Below, one piece after another: positions 6,777 to 13,836 of a DNA stretch of 25,856 nt (its first letter is position 1; every line of letters begins with the position of its first letter). This DNA is from CAYMTN01 sp964393335 (GTDB lineage: Bacteria > Chloroflexota > Anaerolineae > Aggregatilineales > Aggregatilineaceae). Where the stretch lies: the NCBI GenBank assembly GCA_964393335.1, contig CAYMTN010000054.1:1-25856 (forward strand), written 5' to 3'. Below the pieces are notes generated by a model. The model was not told where the DNA came from and ran no database searches. It saw nothing but the letters and a program-made list of their open reading frames with translations. Made by a program: the position numbers and the translations under genes.

Positions 6777-6820
6777 CCGGCCCACAGACCCGGCAATTTT
6801 GCCAGGGCAGCACGGGCCGG
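6777..6820 (+). other. Long hairpin upstream of the 27-codon ORF
   Basis: CCGGCCC (6777-6783) pairs with GGGCCGG (6814-6820), and an inner CCC-GGCA/TGCC-GGG stem makes a long hairpin. A TTTGTGT tract follows, so partial termination is possible. It ends about 18 bases before the strong ribosome site at 6838-6843. Confidence 0.55.
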
Positions 6821-6849
6821 TTTGTGTATGTAATAGAAAGGAGAACATC

Positions 6850-6933
6850 ATGCGATCTCAAACCACGATCCGTACCATCCGGAGGTTGTTCTCCCTTCTC
6901 GCGGCCCGCCAGGATCGTTTCCAACCAGCGTAA
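6850..6933 (+). CDS. 27-residue ORF with strong ribosome site, upstream of leuS
   Basis: ATG at 6850 to TAA at 6931-6933, preceded by AAAGGAG at 6 bases, the best ribosome site in the leuS leader. The product MRSQTTIRTIRRLFSLLAAR and seven further residues is basic and amphipathic. I do not recognise it. It lies between a long hairpin and leuS, so it may be a leader peptide; its run of Leu, Phe, Ser, Leu, Leu codons is suggestive but not decisive. Confidence 0.45.
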   Translation: MRSQTTIRTIRRLFSLLAARQDRFQPA

Positions 6934-7033
6934 AAACGGGCATGTGGTCCTGTGGAAAATGAACACAACTGGTAGGGGAATACCCCGCCAGTGACTCTCG
7001 TATTCACTAATCTCTATGGAGCAGAGAACAACG

Positions 7034-9820
7034 ATGGCTGATAAGTATATGCCACAAGACATTGAAGCGCGGTGGGCTGAACGCTGGGAACGTGACGGTT
7101 TGTATCGCTCACAAGTCGATCCAGAGCGTCCCAAGTTCTACGCGATGACCATGCTGCCGTATCCCAGCGGCGATTTGCATATCGGTCACTGGTATGCGAT
7201 GTCGCCCTCAGATGCCCGCGCGCGTTGGCTGAGGATGCGCGGTTTTAACGTGTTGTTTCCGATGGGATTTGATGCGTTTGGCCTGAACGCCGAAAACGCG
7301 GCGATCAAACGCAACATCCACCCGAAAACATGGACTGAGAAGAATATCGCCAACATGCGCCGCCAACTGCGCACGATGGGCGCGATCTTCGACTGGGAGC
7401 GCGAAGCCGTCACCAGCCACCCGGAGTATTACAGGTGGACCGAGTGGTTCTTCCTGCAATTCTACAAAAACGGGCTGGCCTACCGGAATATGGCGGCAGT
7501 CGATTTTTGCCCGCAGTGCAATACGACCTTAGCCCGCGAACAGGTGTGGGGCGACGATCGTCACTGCGAGCGCTGCGGCACGCCGGTCATCAAAAAGGAC
7601 CTGGAGCAGTGGTTCTTCCGCACGACAGCCTACGCCGAAGAACTGCTGGACCACAGCGGTATCGACTGGCCGGAGCGGGTGAAAACTATGCAGACGAACT
7701 GGATCGGGCGCAGCGAAGGCGCGCATGTCGTCTTTCGCACGGAAGACGGCGATCCGATGGAGGTTTTCACCACACGGCCTGATACGCTGTGGGGCGCAAC
7801 TTTTATGGTGCTGGCCCCGGAACATCCGCTGGTCGGAAAGGTAACTACTGGCGAGCAGCAGGCCGCTGTCGAGCGCTATGTCACCGAGACCGCGCGCAAA
7901 ACCGAGATCGACCGGACTGCCGAGGGCAAAGAAAAAACCGGCGTGTTTACCGGTGGGTATGCCATCAACCCGGTCAATGACGAGCGTATCCCGATCTGGA
8001 TCGCGGATTACGTGTTGATCAGCTACGGCAGCGGCGCGATCATGGCCGTGCCCGCGCACGACCAGCGTGACTTTGAGTTCGCGCGTAAGTTCGGCCTGCC
8101 GATCCGTATCGTGGTCCAACCGGACGACGTCGATGATCTGGACCCGGACAAGATGACCGAATCCTGGCCGGGCGAAGGCGTGATGGTCAACAGCGGCCAG
8201 TTCGACGGTACGCCCGCGCACTACACCGGCGATGGCAAAAAGAACGAAGCGGTTGGTGTCGTCACCGCCTGGCTGGAACAACAGGGCATTGGACATGGCG
8301 CGGTAAACTACCGCCTGCGCGACTGGTTGATCAGCCGCCAGCGGTACTGGGGCGCGCCGATCCCGATCGTGTATTGCGAGCAATGTGGCGTCGTGCCCGT
8401 GCCGGAAGAAGACCTGCCGGTTTTGCTGCCGGATGACGTAGACTTCATGCCAACCGGCGAGAGTCCGCTGCGCTATCACGAGGGGTTTTTGAATACGACG
8501 TGCCCGCACTGCGGCGGCCCCGCCACGCGTGAAACCGACACAATGGACACCTTCATGTGTTCGTCGTGGTACCAGTACCGCTACTTGAGTCCGATGTATG
8601 ATGGCGGCCCGTTCGACCCTGAAGAAGGGGCGTACTGGCTGCCGGTGGATCAATACACGGGTGGCATCGAGCACGCGACCATGCACCTGATGTACACGCG
8701 ATTTTTCACGAAGGCGATGCGTGACTGCGGCGTCTTTGACCAGACAAAAGCCATTGCCGGGGCGATGGGCCGTGACACGGAGCACCTGTTCGACGAGCCA
8801 ATGCTGGCGTTGTTCAACCAGGGCATGATCCTGGGTGAGGCGCGTGGCGGCGATATCGTGGTCGCGCAGGGGGCGTTTGACGGCGAGAAGTTCGACGCGA
8901 ACGCTGTCCGCGTGATCGACTCGCCAGCCGGATACACGAGCAGCCAGCGTCAGGTGGTTGGCGAGGTCATGAACCGCAAGGAAACGACCCTGCTCGTGCA
9001 AACGTTCGAGGGGCAGCCGGTGGTGGTAGATACCGGCGACGAAACGACGTTTGACATTCCTGGCTTCGGGCCTGACGCGACGATCAATCAAGTTAAGCAT
9101 CACCTGGAAGTCGAGAAGATGTCGAAGACTCAGGGCAACGTCGTCGCGCCGGATGAACTGGTCGAGGCATACGGGGCCGATACGGTGCGCGCCTACCTGA
9201 TGTTCGCCTTTCGTTGGGAGCAGGGCGGCCCCTGGGACAGCCAGGGCATTCAGGGCGTGGTCCGCTGGCTGAATGACGTGTGGGCGCTGGTGAACAACGG
9301 CGCTCCGTCCGGCGCTGGTGGTCCGAAAGCGGATCGTAATCTGCGGCGCAAAGTCCACCAGGTGAACAAAAAAGTGTCGGATGGCCTGGAGACTTTCAGT
9401 TTTAACACAGCTGTTGCCGCGCTGATGGAACTGAAAAACGCGCTGCAAGACGCGGCGCGCGAAACGAACGTCAGCGCGGGGGTGTGGGATGAGACGGTCG
9501 AAACCATGCTGCTGCTGATGGCACCGTTCACGCCATTTGTAGCCGAGGAGCTATGGGGCCGCACCGGGCATGCATACAGCATCCACAACCAGTCATGGCC
9601 GGCATACGACGCCGAGATCGCGGCGGAAGATGAGATCACGCTGGTCGTGCAGGTGAATGGCAAGCTGCGTGATCGTATCCAGGTGCCTGCCGACATCAGC
9701 GAAGACGACGCCAAACGGTTGGCGCTGGAATCGAGTGTCGTGCAGCGTCACATGGATGGCAAGACGCCGCGCAAGGTGATCTATGTCGCGCAGCGCGGCA
9801 TGGTGAACATCGTCGTATAA
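7034..9820 (+). CDS. leuS: Leucyl-tRNA synthetase
   Basis: Charges tRNA-Leu and edits mischarged products. 928 residues from the ATG at 7034 (MADKYMPQDIEARWAERW), which matches the usual LeuRS beginning; an ATG at 7016 would add six residues. Class I signatures are HIGH at 49-52 (within MLPYPSGDLHIGH) and KMSKT at 695-699, a Thr variant of KMSKS. A zinc ribbon (CPQC and CERC, about 158-182), the CP1 editing domain with TTRPDTLWGATFM (about 246) and the AHDQRDFEFA segment, a second CEQC/CPHC pair (about 447-496), and the anticodon-binding C-terminus with VVQVNGKLRDRIQVP are all present. It is the synthetase expected from the CTC specifier of the T-box leader about 600 bases upstream, from which it is separated by two small ORFs. 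Confidence 0.98.
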   Translation: MADKYMPQDIEARWAERWERDGLYRSQVDPERPKFYAMTMLPYPSGDLHIGHWYAMSPSDARARWLRMRGFNVLFPMGFDAFGLNAENAAIKRNIHPKTWTEKNIANMRRQLRTMGAIFDWEREAVTSHPEYYRWTEWFFLQFYKNGLAYRNMAAVDFCPQCNTTLAREQVWGDDRHCERCGTPVIKKDLEQWFFRTTAYAEELLDHSGIDWPERVKTMQTNWIGRSEGAHVVFRTEDGDPMEVFTTRPDTLWGATFMVLAPEHPLVGKVTTGEQQAAVERYVTETARKTEIDRTAEGKEKTGVFTGGYAINPVNDERIPIWIADYVLISYGSGAIMAVPAHDQRDFEFARKFGLPIRIVVQPDDVDDLDPDKMTESWPGEGVMVNSGQFDGTPAHYTGDGKKNEAVGVVTAWLEQQGIGHGAVNYRLRDWLISRQRYWGAPIPIVYCEQCGVVPVPEEDLPVLLPDDVDFMPTGESPLRYHEGFLNTTCPHCGGPATRETDTMDTFMCSSWYQYRYLSPMYDGGPFDPEEGAYWLPVDQYTGGIEHATMHLMYTRFFTKAMRDCGVFDQTKAIAGAMGRDTEHLFDEPMLALFNQGMILGEARGGDIVVAQGAFDGEKFDANAVRVIDSPAGYTSSQRQVVGEVMNRKETTLLVQTFEGQPVVVDTGDETTFDIPGFGPDATINQVKHHLEVEKMSKTQGNVVAPDELVEAYGADTVRAYLMFAFRWEQGGPWDSQGIQGVVRWLNDVWALVNNGAPSGAGGPKADRNLRRKVHQVNKKVSDGLETFSFNTAVAALMELKNALQDAARETNVSAGVWDETVETMLLLMAPFTPFVAEELWGRTGHAYSIHNQSWPAYDAEIAAEDEITLVVQVNGKLRDRIQVPADISEDDAKRLALESSVVQRHMDGKTPRKVIYVAQRGMVNIVV

Positions 9821-9844
9821 ACAGGCCGCTGCACAAAAACGCAC

Positions 9845-9873
9845 GACGCCGGGAGCCTTCAGCCCCCGGCGTC
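9845..9873. terminator. Bidirectional terminator between leuS and the S51-like gene
   Basis: A perfect 9-bp stem GACGCCGGG/CCCGGCGTC (9845-9853 with 9865-9873) lies between the convergent stop codons of leuS and the minus-strand S51-like gene. On the plus strand it is followed by ATTTCG; on the minus strand a TTTTT lies five bases after the stem. Confidence 0.8.
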
Positions 9874-9896
9874 ATTTCGTGTGAAACGATGAGGTG

Positions 9897-10607
9897 CTAC
9901 TCCGCGCCGGATGTGTCCAGCGTGAAGCGCTGCCCACCCCGGTATTCGTCCAATTGATCGACGCTCCGGTAGACGGTCACTGCGCCGGTGCCCTCGACCT
10001 GGTACGATCTGTCAGGGTGGCAGATCAGCGTGGTCGTCTGGTCGATGCCGATCAACGTCAGGCCGTCCGGCAGATCGCTCAGCAGCCGGTCCGGCGTCAG
10101 CCGCATACGTACCAGGTTATGGTGCGCCAGGATCGCCAGGTGCGGCGCGAGCGCCAGGCCCCGTTCCCACTTGTTCGCAAACCAGTAAACGCTGCCCAAT
10201 GCCATCGCGCTCGCGCCGGTGGCCATCACGGTCCCTTTGCGTTCTTCGATGGCGCGGTGCAGTGCTTCTTCGGTGTGCGTCCCGTGCAGCCGCTCGACAA
10301 GGTCGATTGGGCTGCCGTCGGTCAGGACGATGGCTTCGACGGCGTCAAGAATTTCGTATTCTGCGCGTGCGTTGGCGGAAGACTGGTCGGTGATCATCGC
10401 ATATTGGGCGAACGTGCCCATGTAATTGAAGTACCGCATGGTTTCGTCGGCGGCCTTCTGCGCGTTGGTGATCATCGCCGTCGGTAACACGACCAACCGG
10501 GGACGGGTGTTCCCGCGAATGAGCTGGAGCCACGTGTGGTCGGCTGTTTTGTTTTTGGGTGAAAAAGCGTCGCCGCCGTTCAGAATCAAGTATCCCGTTT
10601 GTTGCAT
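9897..10607 (-). CDS. Peptidase S51 / cyanophycinase-like protein
   Basis: 236 residues, no signal peptide. The fold signature is that of the S51 family (dipeptidase E, cyanophycinase): a start with LILNGGDAFSPKNK, the segment IVLTDGSPIDLVERLHGTHT, the nucleophile elbow GTVMATGASAMALGS with Ser133 as the predicted catalytic Ser, and the GIDQTTTLI segment near the C-terminus. Family members cut Asp-X dipeptides or the storage polymer cyanophycin. The elbow is usually GTSAGA, so GASAMA is a variant and the substrate cannot be told. No cyanophycin synthetase gene is in the window. The gene converges with leuS and lies downstream of rnpB on the same strand. Confidence 0.8.
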   Translation of the reverse strand: MQQTGYLILNGGDAFSPKNKTADHTWLQLIRGNTRPRLVVLPTAMITNAQKAADETMRYFNYMGTFAQYAMITDQSSANARAEYEILDAVEAIVLTDGSPIDLVERLHGTHTEEALHRAIEERKGTVMATGASAMALGSVYWFANKWERGLALAPHLAILAHHNLVRMRLTPDRLLSDLPDGLTLIGIDQTTTLICHPDRSYQVEGTGAVTVYRSVDQLDEYRGGQRFTLDTSGAE

Positions 10608-10637
10608 GGTAGTTGTCCATTATTCCACGTGAAAAAA

Positions 10638-11000
10638 GGCCCAAGTTGACCTGTAAGCCGCGTTCTGTACCCGCCGGAGCGGGTGGTGATCATCTATCTG
10701 GGACGTTGATTACTCAACGCCTCAAGCAACCTACCCGGAACTGATCGCGGGACGGGCCGCCCCATCGTTCCTGCTTGGTTTTGCTCCCGGTGGGGTTTGC
10801 CTGGCCGCCTGTGTCACCACAGACGCCGGTGCGCTCTTACCGCACCGTTTCACCCTCACCCTTTCGGGCAATACACCTCTCTGTTGCACTGTGCCGTCGG
10901 GTCACCCCGCCTGGCGGTTAACCAGCACCGTGCCCTGTGGAGCGCGGACTTTCCTCATCTCACGCGGTGGCGAGACGCGATCACCCGGTCAACTTGGGAC
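10638..11000 (-). ncRNA. rnpB: RNase P RNA, bacterial type A
   Basis: The catalytic RNA that removes 5' leaders from tRNA precursors. On the minus strand the conserved GAGGAAAGTCCGCGCTCC lies at 10956-10939, AGATGATCACC at 10695-10685, and ACAGAACGCGGCTTACAGG at 10668-10650. The ends CAAGTTGACC and GGTCAACTTG form helix P1. A run of six T follows P1. The 5' end at about 11000 agrees with an extended -10 promoter just upstream. It lies 22 bases after the mug-like gene, so readthrough from the serS operon may add to its transcription. Confidence 0.96.
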
Positions 11001-11004
11001 CGTT

Positions 11005-11013
11005 ATTATACCA
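11005..11013 (-). promoter_or_regulatory. Extended -10 promoter of rnpB
   Basis: The minus strand reads TGGTATAAT (11013-11005), a perfect -10 box with the TGn extension, 5 bases before the rnpB 5' end. No clear -35 box is seen; that position falls in the 3' end of the mug-like gene. Confidence 0.75.
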
Positions 11014-11021
11014 CTGAACGG

Positions 11022-11531
11022 TCAGCGTTCGATGAAATCCGTATTTTTCAGGTACGCCGCCAGCGCGTGCCAGTACCTGTCATCCCAGTAACGGCGCGCT
11101 GCTCCTGAGGTCGAGGGCAGCACGAACACGGCTGTCGGCCCGATATGTTGCGCTTGCTGACCATAGTCCAGGTTCTTGCGCCCGAAGAATTCCTGCGCGG
11201 CGCGTTTGCCCACAAAAGCCAGCGTGCGCGGCGCGAAATGCTCGATTTTGGCGCGCACGCCGACCGGGTCGAAATCGGCGGTGGTCAGCACGTCGTCGTT
11301 GCCGATGCTGTGCGGAGCCATGTTCGTAAACCCGATGCCGTAGCGCAGCATCGTGCGGAAGGTCTGCGGATCGAGTTCGTCCGGCGTGAAACCGGCCTCG
11401 TGCAGGATGCGCCAAAACGCGTTGCCCGGCCCGGCATAGGGCGCGCCAAGCTCCGCTGATCGTCTGCTGGCGGCGGTCCCGACAAACACCACATCCAGTC
11501 TTGGCTGCAACATGTCCGGCAGAACAGGCAT
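11022..11531 (-). CDS. Mug/TDG-type uracil-DNA glycosylase-like protein
   Basis: 169 residues; removes uracil or thymine from G mismatches if active. The segment DVVFVGTAASRRSAELG followed by YAGPGNAFWRILHEAGFTPD matches motif 1 and the following helix of the Mug family, and PSTSGAARRYWDDRYW matches motif 2. Canonical Mug has GINPG in motif 1, where Asn is the catalytic residue; here the text is GTAAS, so Asn is replaced by Ala. A GTAAx form occurs, from memory, in a divergent branch of the superfamily, whose activity may differ. ATG at 11531 follows AGGAG at 8 bases. It lies 18 bases after serS, so the two are probably cotranscribed. Confidence 0.8.
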   Translation of the reverse strand: MPVLPDMLQPRLDVVFVGTAASRRSAELGAPYAGPGNAFWRILHEAGFTPDELDPQTFRTMLRYGIGFTNMAPHSIGNDDVLTTADFDPVGVRAKIEHFAPRTLAFVGKRAAQEFFGRKNLDYGQQAQHIGPTAVFVLPSTSGAARRYWDDRYWHALAAYLKNTDFIER

Positions 11532-11549
11532 AACAAACGCTCCTGGGGT

Positions 11550-12983
11550 CTATGTTTTTGGCTCGATGATTTCCAGCCCGCCCATGTAGGGCCGCAGCAC
11601 GTCTGGAATGACGACGCTGCCGTCTTTCTGCTGATAATTCTCCAGCACGGCGATCAGCACGCGTACCATGCCCAACCCGGAGCCGTTGAGCGTATGCACG
11701 TAACGCGGTCTGCCGCCATCGGCAGGGCGATAGCGGATGTTCGCGCGGCGCGCCTGGAACTCTGCCGTGTTGCTGCATGAGCTGACTTCGAGCCATTCCT
11801 GGCTGCCGGGTGCCCACATCTCAAGATCGAATTTCTTGGCGGCGGCAAAACCCAGATCGCCAGTGACCATTTCCACCCGCCGGAACGGAATCTCCAACAG
11901 GCGGCAGACGTTTTCGGCGGCCTGGACCAGGGTTTCCAGCTCGTCGTAGCCGGTTTCGGGCGTGGTGAACTTGTACAACTCAACTTTTTCGAACTGGTGC
12001 ACGCGTTTGATGCCGCGCACGTCGCGCCCTGCGCTCATCTTTTCGCGGCGGAAGCACGGTGTATGGGCGACGTAATACAGCGGCAGGTCGGCTTCCTCGA
12101 AAATCTCGTCGCGGTGCATGTTGGTCAGCGCGACTTCGGCAGTCGGCAGCATGTAAAGCTGTGATTCGGCGTCGAAGTACACCACGTCACGGAACTTGGG
12201 GAACTGTGCGGACCCATACATCGCTTCTTCGCGCACCATGAACGGCGGGTAGATTTCGGTATACCCGTGCTGCGTCGTGTGAATGTCGAGCAGCCACGCG
12301 ATCATGGCCCGGTAGAGGCGCGCGCCCATCGCCCTGAGGATGTAAAAACGGGTTCCCGCCAGCTTGACGCCGCGCTCGAAGTCGATGATGTCCAACGCCG
12401 GGCCGAGGTCCCAATGTGGCAGCGGGTCAAAATCAAATGTGCGCATCTCGCCCTGTGGCTCGTAAAGGCGATTCTCGTCTTCGCTCAACCCGACCGGTAC
12501 GCTGGCGTGGGGCAGGTTGGGAATCCACAGCATGTTTTCCTCAAGCTCGGTTTCGATCTCGCGTACCTGCGTGTCGATGGTATTGATACGTTCACTTACG
12601 CTTCTCATCAGTTCCGCAACCGAGTCAAACGCAGCATTGACGGCATCGGGTGAGTCGTCCTCCATTGCGGGGTCAGGTTGCGGATCTTCCATAGCTGCTA
12701 GTGCTCCTTCAATATCACCATTGTTTAGTGCAATAACCGCCCGTTTTGCACTACTGATAATTGCACTGGGAGCTAGGTTCTTGTCTCCGCGAAAACGCCC
12801 GATTCGCTTGTTTAGTTTGCTACGGTTGGCTTTGATCGCTTCGACCTCGGTCAGCAAGGCGCGCCGCTTCTGGTCCAGGTCGAGGATCGTGTCGATACGC
12901 CCCACCGCGCCTTCATCGTTCAGGTTGTGCAGTTGGGCCTTGACCCATTCAGGTTTTTCACGAATGAGCGTGATGTCGAGCAT
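11550..12983 (-). CDS. serS: Seryl-tRNA synthetase with an insertion in the tRNA-binding arm
   Basis: Charges tRNA-Ser (and tRNA-Sec). 477 residues against about 425 for the family. ATG at 12983 follows AAGGAG. The N-terminal helical arm starts normally (to KANRSKLNKRIG, residue 62) and ends with LEENMLWIPNLPHASVPVG (from 148), but about 50 extra residues lie between, in the tip region that grips the long variable arm of tRNA-Ser. Motif 2 is CFRREKMSAGRDVRG then KRVHQFEKVE; motif 3 is LNGSGLGMVRVLIAVLENYQ. The insert (about residues 68-120) is acidic, rich in Ala, Asp and Glu, and uses CTA, GCA, AGT and ATT codons that are rare in the rest of the gene. It follows a serine T-box leader and a 58-residue His-rich protein. 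Confidence 0.97.
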   Translation of the reverse strand: MLDITLIREKPEWVKAQLHNLNDEGAVGRIDTILDLDQKRRALLTEVEAIKANRSKLNKRIGRFRGDKNLAPSAIISSAKRAVIALNNGDIEGALAAMEDPQPDPAMEDDSPDAVNAAFDSVAELMRSVSERINTIDTQVREIETELEENMLWIPNLPHASVPVGLSEDENRLYEPQGEMRTFDFDPLPHWDLGPALDIIDFERGVKLAGTRFYILRAMGARLYRAMIAWLLDIHTTQHGYTEIYPPFMVREEAMYGSAQFPKFRDVVYFDAESQLYMLPTAEVALTNMHRDEIFEEADLPLYYVAHTPCFRREKMSAGRDVRGIKRVHQFEKVELYKFTTPETGYDELETLVQAAENVCRLLEIPFRRVEMVTGDLGFAAAKKFDLEMWAPGSQEWLEVSSCSNTAEFQARRANIRYRPADGGRPRYVHTLNGSGLGMVRVLIAVLENYQQKDGSVVIPDVLRPYMGGLEIIEPKT

Positions 12984-13021
12984 GGTGATGTTCTCCTTCT
13001 GGACGTGACTAACGATATTGG

Positions 13022-13198
13022 TCAGTGATCATGATGGTGCTCGTGTTGGTGACGCGATGTGTCATCCAGGCGTGATTGCTGGCGCTTATAGAGCGCGCGA
13101 TCACGCATGAGGCGCAGCGCTGCCAGCGACAGACCGATCAACACGACGCCCAGGACCAGCCCGTCCCATATATCAGGTGTCATGAAATCAAAGTGCAT
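13022..13198 (-). CDS. 58-residue single-helix membrane protein with His-rich tail
   Basis: ATG at 13198 (MHFDFMTPDIWDGLVLGVVL) follows AGGAG at 9 bases, and that site sits just after the T-box terminator. An in-frame start 11 codons upstream would lie inside the terminator and is rejected. One membrane helix spans about residues 9-31, followed by a basic stretch (LMRDRALYKRQQ) that should be cytoplasmic, and the tail RHQHEHHHDH, with six His, which could bind zinc or nickel. It is 38 bases upstream of serS and under the same serine T-box. I do not recognise the family; a metal-linked or synthetase-membrane link is speculation. Confidence 0.7.
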   Translation of the reverse strand: MHFDFMTPDIWDGLVLGVVLIGLSLAALRLMRDRALYKRQQSRLDDTSRHQHEHHHDH

Positions 13199-13218
13199 GC
13201 GTGTTTTCTCCTGAAAAC

Positions 13219-13259
13219 AAAAAATCCCCATGCCTGGACGACCTGCCAGGACGAGGGGA
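13219..13259 (-). terminator. Serine T-box terminator
   Basis: On the minus strand TCCCC pairs with GGGGA, an inner CCTGG pairs with CCAGG, and six T follow (13224-13219). The 5' arm starts directly after the T-box motif. Confidence 0.85.
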
Positions 13260-13471
13260 CTCGTGGTGCCACCTGGATTTGTCCGTGCTTCGCAGCGCGA
13301 ACCTCATAGAGTCAGAGACTCATACGCGCTGTAACGGGCGTGCCCGGCCTGCTGCTATTGGGCAGGCGACATATCAGGAGTGGATTTCGACCGGGGGCGT
13401 ACCGCCTTGCAGCGACCGGCGGCTCTCTGCAAACGCGCCACAGTCTACTCGGCTCCGTCAGAGTCATTCTG
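13219..13471 (-). promoter_or_regulatory. T-box riboswitch leader, serine specifier (TCC)
   Basis: Read on the minus strand: AGTA of the specifier loop at 13449-13446, the apical AGAGAGCCGCCGG segment, GAAA then TCC (13384-13382) as specifier, with GACTG/CGGTC closing the loop above and GGAG/CTCC below. A CAGCGCG/CGCGCTG stem follows, then the T-box motif AGGTGGCACCACG at 13274-13262. The TGGC bulge fits GCCA, i.e. discriminator G as in bacterial tRNA-Ser. The GAA-to-specifier spacing has one extra A; strict spacing would give ATC, but the downstream serS and the discriminator support TCC. Uncharged tRNA-Ser should switch on the His-rich ORF, serS and the mug-like gene. Confidence 0.9.
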
Positions 13472-13477
13472 AGAGGC

Positions 13478-13506
13478 AGTGTATCAGCCGGCAGGCGGAC
13501 TGTCAA
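13478..13506 (-). promoter_or_regulatory. Promoter of the serine T-box / serS operon
   Basis: On the minus strand TTGACA (13506-13501), a 17-base spacer and TACACT (13483-13478) give a good sigma-70 promoter. Transcription should start near 13471, just ahead of Stem I. Confidence 0.82.
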
Positions 13507-13546
13507 GGGGATGACGAGTTTTGTGCAATTTTGAACCAAACCTTGA

Positions 13547-13706
13547 CCTTACGGATAAGGATAACAGAATGCGGGGGAGCGTTCTGATTATCCTCCAATA
13601 ATCAGGATGCAGGTCATGATAAATCAAGGATAGACATCACTGTCGGTCCTTGAAAGTTGCCGGTATGCTATTGTGCCCGGTCAGAAGGGCGCTGGCTGGG
13701 TTTTTT
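13547..13706 (+). ncRNA. Structured RNA or attenuating leader upstream of the ABC operon
   Basis: A 160-base non-coding stretch with five possible hairpins on the plus strand: CCTTA-CGGA-TAAGG (13547-13560); GGATAACAGAATGC pairing with GCGTTCTG-A-TTATCC (13559-13593); CTGATTAT pairing with ATAATCAG (13584-13605); CAAGGA/TCCTTG with inner GACA/TGTC (13625-13652); and an intrinsic terminator (13676-13706). The second hairpin excludes both the first and the third, a switch-like arrangement. I find no clear promoter upstream and no match to a riboswitch class I know. It is either a small RNA or the regulated leader of the transporter genes that begin at 13837. Confidence 0.5.
13676..13706 (+). 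terminator. Intrinsic terminator upstream of the ABC operon
   Basis: CCCGGTCAG (13676-13684) pairs with CTGGCTGGG (13692-13700), nine pairs with two G-U, followed directly by six T. No plus-strand gene precedes it in this intergenic region. Confidence 0.75.
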
Positions 13707-13836
13707 GCACGAAATTTGCAGCCAACCGGTGAATGACATAGAATTCCGCAAATCATTTTGAAGAGGCAGTTTTATGTTATTCTGCCGTTCCTGTAGGCTG
13801 GTGGCAGCTACGGGCGGCAAAAGGAGAGAGTAACTT

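Noticed and set aside
7529..9448. 639-codon open frame on the minus strand
   Set aside because: Antisense to leuS in a GC-rich region, with no recognisable domain and low-complexity His/Arg-rich text.
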